Below are positions 39,801-45,621 of a stretch of 45,621 nt of DNA, piece by piece (within the stretch, counting starts at the first letter, position 1; each line of letters opens with the position of its first letter). Under the pieces are notes generated by a model. The model ran no database searches and had not been told where the DNA came from. It was given only the letters and a program-made list of their open reading frames with translations. The position numbers were made by a program, and so were the translations under genes. Source of the stretch: Paenibacillus soyae (lineage in GTDB: Bacteria > Bacillota > Bacilli > Paenibacillales > Paenibacillaceae); contig NZ_JANIPJ010000035.1 in assembly GCF_024623455.1 (NCBI RefSeq), positions 1-45,621 of the forward strand, written 5' to 3'.

Positions 39801-39833
39801 AATCTGCAATATTAGAGGCCCCAAAGCCCCTTT

Positions 39834-40715
39834 TTAGATTCCGCGGTCTTGCATGCGCTCAGCAGCGTGAAGCTTGCTGATCTCGATGCCTTTCATCGGA
39901 GTGCCAAGGTTTTTGGACACTTCCGCGATCAGCTTGTAATCGTTGTAGTGAGTCGTCGCTTCCACGATCGCGCGGGCGAACTTCTCCGGGTTGTCGGATT
40001 TGAAAATACCGGAGCCGACGAATACGCCGTCTGCGCCCAGGTGCATCATCAGAGCCGCGTCGGAAGGAGTCGCTACGCCGCCTGCGGCGAAGTTAACAAC
40101 CGGCAGCTTGCCTGTTTCGTGTACGCCAAGCAGCAGGTCGTAAGGAACGCCCAGCACCTTCGCTTCATTATAAAGCTCGTCCTTCGACAAGCCTTGGATT
40201 TTGCGGATTTGACCGTTAATCAGACGAAGATGGCGAACGGCCTCCACGATGTTGCCCGTTCCCGGCTCGCCCTTCGTGCGGAGCATGGCCGCGCCTTCTT
40301 GAATACGGCGAAGCGCTTCGCCCAGGTCCTTTGCTCCGCATACGAACGGAACGGTGAATTCGCTTTTGCTGATGTGGAACACTTCGTCCGCCGGCGTCAA
40401 TACTTCGCTTTCGTCGATGTAGTCTACGCCCATGGATTCCAGCACTTTTGCTTCCACGTAGTGGCCGATACGAGCCTTCGCCATAACCGGAATGGATACG
40501 ACTTTCATAACCTCTTCCACGATCGTCGGATCAGCCATACGGGCTACTCCGCCTGCCGCGCGAATATCGGAAGGCACGCGCTCAAGCGCCATAACCGCCG
40601 TAGCGCCTGCCGCTTCCGCTACCTTCGCTTGCTCGGCGTTCATGACGTCCATGATGACGCCGCCTTTTTGCATCTCTGCCATACCGCGTTTTACGCGCGA
40701 TGTACCTGTCTCCAT
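39834..40715 (-). CDS. pdxS: Pyridoxal 5'-phosphate synthase subunit PdxS
   Basis: A 293-residue (beta/alpha)8 enzyme that makes PLP from ribose 5-phosphate, glyceraldehyde 3-phosphate and ammonia as a dodecamer with PdxT. Catalytic residues D23, K80 (VMAKARIGH) and K148 (RTKGEPGTGN) are in place. FAAGGVATPSDAALMMHLGADGVFVGSGIF binds phosphate. The ATG is followed in operon order by pdxT. The gene sits downstream of dacA, as in B. subtilis. Confidence 0.97.
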   Translation of the reverse strand: METGTSRVKRGMAEMQKGGVIMDVMNAEQAKVAEAAGATAVMALERVPSDIRAAGGVARMADPTIVEEVMKVVSIPVMAKARIGHYVEAKVLESMGVDYIDESEVLTPADEVFHISKSEFTVPFVCGAKDLGEALRRIQEGAAMLRTKGEPGTGNIVEAVRHLRLINGQIRKIQGLSKDELYNEAKVLGVPYDLLLGVHETGKLPVVNFAAGGVATPSDAALMMHLGADGVFVGSGIFKSDNPEKFARAIVEATTHYNDYKLIAEVSKNLGTPMKGIEISKLHAAERMQDRGI

Positions 40716-40835
40716 CTCTCTCGTTCCTCCTATTGTTCATCCCTTGGAATGTTAAATACCGCAGTAGTTCTAACCATTGATTTTACAGGAACAACCGATA
40801 ATCGACAAGCCTTTAACCCTGTAAAGTGCTCGGAA

Positions 40836-42134
40836 TTAGAACAAATCGAGAATGCTGTTGAATAAGTTGGAGAAGAAGTCGCCGATCGCGCGGAAGAACA
40901 GCTTGAACCAGCCTGCTTTCTCCGCTTCTTCCGTCGTCACCAAATTAACGGTATAGTCGAGGTTTTTGCCCGTCGCCTGATCCGCGTACGTGTACGTAAC
41001 CGTTCCGACCTTCGTGCCGGCGGCAATCGGAGCAACCAGCTCGCTCTCTGGAAGAAGCTCGTAGCCCTTCATCTCGATCTTCGCTTCCGCGCCTTTCGTA
41101 ACCATGAACGTAATGTCTTTGTCGGTTACGACGGGAATCGTCTTTTGTTTGCCCTTCTTAATTTTGACGGTTTCCACGGTTTCTACCACGGATTTCGGAG
41201 GCAGCACCGTCTTTTTCTCGAAAGTCGCGTATGCGTAGTTGTAAAGCTTCGCCGTCTCGTAGAAACGAGCGTCCTTGGTCGCGGTGTCCATGACAACGCT
41301 GATGTAGCGGATATCGCCCTTCTTCACCGTACCCGTGAAGTTGTAGCCCGCCGCGTTAATGAAGCCGGTCTTCATACCGTCTACGCCTTCATACGCCAAG
41401 TGCCGCAGAAATTCATTGTTTACGTTCGAGCCCAGCATGTAGTTGAAGTTAACCATCGGCTTGGTATCGCGCTCGCGGAACTTATACTCTTGAATACTGG
41501 AGTACTTTAGAAAGTCCGGATGCTCCAGCAGGATGTGACGCGATAATCTTGCGATGTCCCCTGCGGACATAACGGTCGTATCCTCGAATCCCGTAACGCT
41601 TGTGAAATGCGCCGTGCTTAAGCCCAGCTCGGCCGCCGTCGCGTTCATCTTCTCGATGAAAGCGTCCAGACTGCCGGAAACTTGAATGGCCAGCGCCTTC
41701 GTTGCGTCGTTCGCGGAACCAACCGCCATTGCTATATATAAATCTTTTACGGAATGCTGATCGCCTGCGGCCAAATAAATTTGCGATTCCGACGGATCGG
41801 TGTTCGCCGCTTCGGGATGAACGCTTACGATGTCCTCCCATTTCATTCGCCCGTTCTTGATCTCATTCAGCACGATATACTCTGTCATCAGCTTCGTCAT
41901 ACTAGCAATCGGAAGCGGCTGGTCCGGATTCACCTCGAACAGCACTTGTCCCGATTCCGCTTCCATGAGAATGGCGGACTTTACCTGCAAGCCTAGCGAG
42001 TTCTCCGTGCTGGGCCTATTATCGAACCCTACAGCCAGAGCGCTTGTCGCGCCCAAAGACAACACAGCGATCCAGAGCGCCAAACTGGTAGCCATGACCG
42101 ACAACCATCGAACCGGTCTTCCCATTACTTTCAA
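40836..42134 (-). CDS. dacA: D-alanyl-D-alanine carboxypeptidase (PBP5-type)
   Basis: A 432-residue DD-carboxypeptidase that trims the terminal D-Ala of peptidoglycan stems. The signal peptide ends near ALA-VGF (34). Active-site motifs are SMTK (S78, K81), SAN (in GSANDATKA) and KTG (in MKTGFINAAGYNFTG). The C-terminal part has the PBP5 beta domain and an amphipathic tail LFFRAIGDFFSNLFNSILDLF for membrane contact. The TTG at 42134 is chosen for GGGGA eight bases upstream; a longer frame reaches 42182. A WalR-type box lies about 100 bases upstream. Confidence 0.93.
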   Translation of the reverse strand: MKVMGRPVRWLSVMATSLALWIAVLSLGATSALAVGFDNRPSTENSLGLQVKSAILMEAESGQVLFEVNPDQPLPIASMTKLMTEYIVLNEIKNGRMKWEDIVSVHPEAANTDPSESQIYLAAGDQHSVKDLYIAMAVGSANDATKALAIQVSGSLDAFIEKMNATAAELGLSTAHFTSVTGFEDTTVMSAGDIARLSRHILLEHPDFLKYSSIQEYKFRERDTKPMVNFNYMLGSNVNNEFLRHLAYEGVDGMKTGFINAAGYNFTGTVKKGDIRYISVVMDTATKDARFYETAKLYNYAYATFEKKTVLPPKSVVETVETVKIKKGKQKTIPVVTDKDITFMVTKGAEAKIEMKGYELLPESELVAPIAAGTKVGTVTYTYADQATGKNLDYTVNLVTTEEAEKAGWFKLFFRAIGDFFSNLFNSILDLF

Positions 42135-42238
42135 TGTCGTTTCCCCTTTTCCCATTGGTTTTTCCACTGCTAATTGTAACATAGGCGACCGCCCTATTAA
42201 ACCTCTTTCGCCTGATGCGGAATGAGAGTTCCTTCATC

Positions 42239-42255
42239 TGTAACCAATCTGTAAC
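42239..42255 (+). promoter_or_regulatory. WalR-type operator upstream of dacA
   Basis: TGTAAC-N5-TGTAAC is a perfect match to the WalR/YycF consensus TGTWAH-N5-TGTWAH. A TTGACA (-35-like) on the minus strand lies next to it at 42267-42272, so the box would sit over the -10 region. Confidence 0.55.
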
Positions 42256-42308
42256 CTGTCCAAAATTGTCAAATCGCCTCGTATTTTGCATCCCCATTCA
42301 CGTCTAGC

Positions 42309-42352
42309 AAAAAACCAGCAAGCGACAACCTTCGAGGATTGTCGCTTGCTGG
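42309..42352 (-). terminator. Terminator of guaB
   Basis: A 14-base perfect stem (CCAGCAAGCGACAA and complement) is followed by six T residues on the minus strand. Confidence 0.92.
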
Positions 42353-42388
42353 TTTTGTTTGTCACGCCGATGTCGTCGCAATCCCGGC

Positions 42389-43846
42389 TTAAAGGGAGTA
42401 GTTCGGCGCTTCTTTCGTAATTTGTACGTCGTGCGGATGGCTTTCGCGAAGACCCGAGCCCGTGATGCGGACAAATTGCGTGTCGTTGCGCAGCTCATCG
42501 AGCGTCGAAGTTCCGCAATAGCCCATGCCGGAGCGCAATCCACCAAGAAGCTGATGCACGGTATCCGCGAGCGGTCCTTTGTAAGGAACGCGGCCTTCGA
42601 TGCCTTCCGGAACGAGCTTGCTCTCGTTCTCTTGGAAGTAGCGATCCTTGCTGCCTTCCTTCATCGCGCCGATCGAGCCCATGCCGCGGTATACTTTGAA
42701 GCTGCGGCCTTGGAAAATTTCCGTCTCGCCAGGGCTCTCCGCCGTACCCGCGAACAAGCTTCCGATCATAATCGCGCTTGCGCCCGATGCGATCGCCTTC
42801 GTGATATCGCCGGAATATTTGATGCCGCCGTCCGCGATAATCGGCACATTGTACTCTCTAGCGACTGAAGCGCAATCGTAGATAGCCGTAATTTGCGGAA
42901 CGCCGATACCCGCGATGACGCGCGTCGTACAGATCGAGCCTGGTCCGATGCCGACTTTGATGACCGATGCGCCTGCCTCGATCAAATCTCTAGTCGCCTC
43001 GCCTGTCGCGACGTTGCCTGCGATGATCGTCAAGTTCGGATACGCGTTCCGTATCTTGCGTACCGCTTCGAGAATATTGATATGATGGCCGTGAGCCGAG
43101 TCAACGACAAGCACGTCGATGCCTGCGTTCACGAGCGCTTCCACGCGGTCCATCGTATCTTTGGAGATGCCTACCGCTGCGCCGCACAGCAGCCTGCCAT
43201 GCTCGTCCTTCGCCGCGTTAGGGAATTGGATTGCCTTCTCGATATCCTTGATCGTGATCAGACCTTTAAGCGTGTTCTCCTCATCCACGAGAGGCAGCTT
43301 CTCGATCTTATGCTGCTGGAGAAGCACTTCCGCTTCCTGCAGCGTCGTGCCAACCGGCGCCGTCACCAGGTTGTCGCGCGTCATGACTTCGCTGATTTTG
43401 ATGGAGTAATCATGTACGAAACGAAGGTCGCGGTTCGTCAGGATGCCGACCAGCTTCTTGTCTTCATTAACGATCGGAACGCCGGAGATCCGGTATTTGC
43501 CCATGAGCTCTTCCGCATCATACACATGATGATTCGGCGTAAGCGAGAACGGGTTCGTAATAACGCCGCTCTCCGAGCGCTTCACGCGGTCCACTTCCTC
43601 CGCTTGCTGAGCGACCGACATATTCTTATGAATAATGCCGATTCCGCCCTCGCGCGCGATGGCGATCGCCAAAGCGGATTCCGTTACGGTGTCCATGCCT
43701 GCGCTGATGAGCGGAATGTTGAGCTTGATGTTGTCGCTTAACCGTGTCGAAATATTAACCTCTCTTGGCAGCACTTCTGATTTGCGCGGAACAAGCAAAA
43801 CGTCGTCGAACGTTAGCCCTTCTTTAGCGAATTTCGTTTCCCACAC
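42389..43846 (-). CDS. guaB: Inosine-5'-monophosphate dehydrogenase
   Basis: A 485-residue NAD-dependent enzyme converting IMP to XMP, the first step to GMP. The barrel is split by two CBS domains (about 95-205). The catalytic Cys is C306 in GPGSICTTRVI; ADGGIKYSGD, GSLFAGTAESPGE and the flap RYFQ follow. GTG at 43846 lies behind GGGAGG. Its own SigA promoter is near perfect. In B. subtilis guaB also follows the first rRNA operon. Confidence 0.97.
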   Translation of the reverse strand: MWETKFAKEGLTFDDVLLVPRKSEVLPREVNISTRLSDNIKLNIPLISAGMDTVTESALAIAIAREGGIGIIHKNMSVAQQAEEVDRVKRSESGVITNPFSLTPNHHVYDAEELMGKYRISGVPIVNEDKKLVGILTNRDLRFVHDYSIKISEVMTRDNLVTAPVGTTLQEAEVLLQQHKIEKLPLVDEENTLKGLITIKDIEKAIQFPNAAKDEHGRLLCGAAVGISKDTMDRVEALVNAGIDVLVVDSAHGHHINILEAVRKIRNAYPNLTIIAGNVATGEATRDLIEAGASVIKVGIGPGSICTTRVIAGIGVPQITAIYDCASVAREYNVPIIADGGIKYSGDITKAIASGASAIMIGSLFAGTAESPGETEIFQGRSFKVYRGMGSIGAMKEGSKDRYFQENESKLVPEGIEGRVPYKGPLADTVHQLLGGLRSGMGYCGTSTLDELRNDTQFVRITGSGLRESHPHDVQITKEAPNYSL

Positions 43847-43894
43847 GAGTATGTTCCTCCCTTATTTTCGATGCCTCTGATGTATATTATTGCA

Positions 43895-43923
43895 ATATTA
43901 GCAGAGGGGGTAGGGGCTGTCAA
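43895..43923 (-). promoter_or_regulatory. SigA promoter of guaB
   Basis: TTGACA (43918-43923) and TAATAT (43895-43900) are 17 bases apart on the minus strand; the leader would be about 40 bases. No purine riboswitch is seen in the short leader. Confidence 0.85.
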
Positions 43924-43988
43924 GGCAGGGAAAAGGCTGTAACGGCGCGGTTTCTCCCGCCTTTAATTGTACAGAATTTTGGCAATCT

Positions 43989-45176
43989 TCAGAAAAAATC
44001 CGGTAAGTACGCCGTTCTTCCAGGAATTCGATTTTGTAAGCGATTTATTGTATCGGATGCCCCTTGCATGCGATTCATGAAGATGAAATCCGACACTTTA
44101 CGGTACCCAAGCAGCAGGGAGGATAAGGCTCCAATTCCCAGTTTGAGCGCCTCGCCAATTTCCGGTACATCGGTTAGCCGACTGACCTTAGCTTGTCCTG
44201 CTGGCGTAATGACGAGCTCGAAGCAGCCGTTGTTCCACGGAGCATGCTCATCTGCTACTTCTAAGTATACCCGATCTTCTTGTTCCGCCGCCAGAAACGG
44301 ATAATCCCTCAAGAAAGCTTCGACATCGACGATACGCGCCATAAAATATGGAACAACCTCTTGCTTGATGCGCGGATCCGGCAGTCGATCGGGCAGCCTA
44401 TCGTCGATGGGCGCGTTCCACACCGCTTTCTCGATCATCGAATCATGCTGCGCAATGAATGACCAAATCGCCTCATAGGTTTCACCCGTCAGATAAATTA
44501 GCTCGTGTACCGTTAGGCTCGATTCTTTGACCTCATATAGTAAATACCCCTGCGCTTCGCCTGCCCCATCGCGATATAACGCGATTTGTCCTGGCTTCCT
44601 CACCGGAATCCGATGCTTCCACCAGAGCGCGGATCTGGACAAGGAACCGTTGTATCTCGAAGCGTACGTTTCATAAACATCGTGGATAGCCTCGTATGAA
44701 TCCTGCCGCTCGAATCGGCCATTATAGGGCACCCGAGGAGGAAGCTGCTTCACTTGAATCGTATAGGTTTTCAGCTCTGTATAAGTCTCCCACCCATATT
44801 TGCGGTAAAAACCAAATGCGAACGGATGCAGGAACGACACGTTCTGCCCGTTACCGCGCATGCGCTCCAGCAAATGAACCAGGAGCTTGCCGACGTATCC
44901 TTGCCTCCGATGCTCTGGCCATGTCGCCACACCCGCGACGCCGCCCATGGCGAATGACCGTCCGCCAATATAAGTGGTCAAACTCAAGACGGTCGCCATC
45001 GCCGCCAACTGCCCATCCACGAACACGCCCCACCTCTCGGATGGCTCCTCCGCGATCCGAACCCGCGCCTCCTCCAACTGCTCTTCCGTTCTCGTGTACT
45101 GAAACGCAAACTGCGCCAGCTTCATGCTCTCTTGAAAATGCTCATCTCCAAGAAGCTTCAATTGTACGTTCCCCAT
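43989..45176 (-). CDS. Eis-like GNAT acetyltransferase
   Basis: A 395-residue protein with two GNAT-like halves and an SCP2-like C-terminal domain, the Eis layout. The acetyl-CoA loop lies in GVAGVATWPEHRRQGYVGKLL, and PFAFGFYRKYGWE follows. The SCP2-like part (about 290-395) includes LEVADEHAPWNNG and GIGALSSLLLGYRKVSDF and ends with PDFF. Eis enzymes acetylate amines such as aminoglycosides; here the acceptor is unknown. ATG at 45176 follows AGGAGG. It is inserted between the rRNA operon and guaB, a spot where B. subtilis has no such gene. Confidence 0.88.
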   Translation of the reverse strand: MGNVQLKLLGDEHFQESMKLAQFAFQYTRTEEQLEEARVRIAEEPSERWGVFVDGQLAAMATVLSLTTYIGGRSFAMGGVAGVATWPEHRRQGYVGKLLVHLLERMRGNGQNVSFLHPFAFGFYRKYGWETYTELKTYTIQVKQLPPRVPYNGRFERQDSYEAIHDVYETYASRYNGSLSRSALWWKHRIPVRKPGQIALYRDGAGEAQGYLLYEVKESSLTVHELIYLTGETYEAIWSFIAQHDSMIEKAVWNAPIDDRLPDRLPDPRIKQEVVPYFMARIVDVEAFLRDYPFLAAEQEDRVYLEVADEHAPWNNGCFELVITPAGQAKVSRLTDVPEIGEALKLGIGALSSLLLGYRKVSDFIFMNRMQGASDTINRLQNRIPGRTAYLPDFF

Positions 45177-45311
45177 CCATAACCCTCCTCCGAACAATAG
45201 ATGCTTTGCTCGTTCTATCATCTCATAAGTATTGGGGCTAGTCCAAATGGTTGGTATTAACTTGTAACTCGTCAATTACATTAGACAAGTTTGGGACGAC
45301 GTCCATTCCGC

Positions 45312-45441
45312 ACCGGCGATGAATCAGCTTCGAAGCTATCACATCGCCGGTCGGCGTCTGAACCTACCACTTAAGGCCGGGTCACACTTCGTCGAATTAC
45401 TTCGATCATAGGGTTCAGACACTCTCCCAACAGGGAGAGTG
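45312..45441. other. Hairpin-rich non-coding tract beyond the rRNA operon
   Basis: Three inverted repeats occur: ACCGGCGATG/CATCGCCGGT (45312-45321, 45342-45351) around a perfect palindrome AGCTTCGAAGCT; GTCTGAACC/GGTTCAGAC (45356-45364, 45412-45420); and CACTCTCCC/GGGAGAGTG (45420-45428, 45433-45441). No open frame was found. The tract fills the gap between the acetyltransferase start and the rRNA terminator. Confidence 0.65.
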
Positions 45442-45457
45442 AAGTCGCCACGCACAC

Positions 45458-45490
45458 AAAAAGACCTACCGTAAATACATACGGTAGGTC
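45458..45490 (-). terminator. rRNA operon terminator
   Basis: GACCTACCGTA and TACGGTAGGTC form an 11-base stem followed by five T residues. Outer arms GCACAC/GTGTGC and GTCGCCA/TGGCGAC extend the pairing from 45444 to 45506, into the 3' end of 5S rRNA. Confidence 0.9.
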
Positions 45491-45497
45491 TTGTGTG

Positions 45498-45614
45498 CTT
45501 GGCGACGTCCTACTCTCCCAGGACCCTGCGGTCCAAGTACCATTGGCGCTGGAGGGCTTAACGGTCGTGTTCGGTATGGGAACGCGTGGTTCCCCTCCGC
45601 CATCGCCACCAAAC
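45498..45614 (-). rRNA. rrf: 5S ribosomal RNA
   Basis: About 117 bases in minus orientation. The 5' part TTTGGTGGCGATGGCGGAGG, the loop CCATACCGAACACG and the 3' part GGGAGAGTAGGACGTCGCCA are typical of Firmicute 5S rRNA. Its ends are set by eye to within a few bases. The window ends in the spacer before it, so 23S rRNA should lie just to the right. Confidence 0.96.
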
Positions 45615-45621
45615 GATGTTC

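Noticed and set aside
45312..45441. A CRISPR array or second 5S gene
   Set aside because: The repeats are single inverted pairs, not regularly spaced direct repeats, and no full 5S sequence is present.

Overview
The window looks like a chromosome segment of an endospore-forming, flagellated, moderately GC-rich Firmicute of the Paenibacillaceae (Paenibacillus/Cohnella type). Evidence: an SspP-type spore protein, a Spo0E-like phosphatase, a sporulation-type sensor kinase, a motAB stator operon, a ydaO-type (c-di-AMP) riboswitch, strong AGGAGG ribosome sites with many TTG/GTG starts, and the order 5S rRNA - guaB - dacA - pdxS - pdxT - serS - tRNA-Ser. In Bacillus subtilis that order lies just downstream of oriC, so the origin is inferred to lie beyond the right edge. 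No mobile-element transposase or CRISPR array was seen.

Layout, left to right. 1-5 kb: a leftward run mobA - GNAT - vanZ-like - hisC, with glnS upstream. 5-9 kb: riboswitch-controlled NlpC/P60 hydrolase, MFS transporter, GNAT with a possible leaderless mRNA, a YkuI-like EAL protein. 9.4-15.4 kb: motAB behind a likely SigD promoter, RluF-type pseudouridine synthase, an SDR-like protein, a KinA/E-type kinase, a dense DnaA-box cluster, tadA, and a Spo0E-like gene with Spo0A-box-like sites. 15.7-25 kb: two convergent groups, ATP-grasp ligase / MurE-like ligase / Asp-Glu racemase on the plus strand and AsnB-type amidotransferase / D-aspartate-ligase-like ATP-grasp / FemX-like transferase / C39-like secreted protein on the minus strand. 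25-30 kb: tRNA-Arg(CCU), a TetR regulator with a divergent membrane protein, and several membrane or secreted proteins. 30-35.4 kb: RpiR regulator divergent from a complete ECF transporter (S, fused A-A', T) and a PHP phosphoesterase. 35.4-37.4 kb: a lipoprotein and a small spore-type operon. 37.6-45.6 kb: tRNA-Ser(UGA), serS, pdxT, pdxS, dacA, guaB, an Eis-like acetyltransferase and the 5S end of an rRNA operon.

The most interesting parts are (i) the 15.7-25 kb set, which together holds the parts expected for making, ligating, transferring and amidating an acidic D-amino acid on a cell-wall precursor, with a MurE paralogue whose substrate-binding motif is changed; (ii) the DnaA-box cluster in the gap upstream of a sporulation-type kinase, followed within 1 kb by a Spo0E-like gene with Spo0A-like boxes; (iii) the self-contained RpiR/ECF/PHP uptake locus of unknown substrate; and (iv) two unexplained non-coding repeat families (a 24-bp family at two loci and a 171-bp inverted-repeat element). 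All functional statements come from reading motifs and context; no database search was run.
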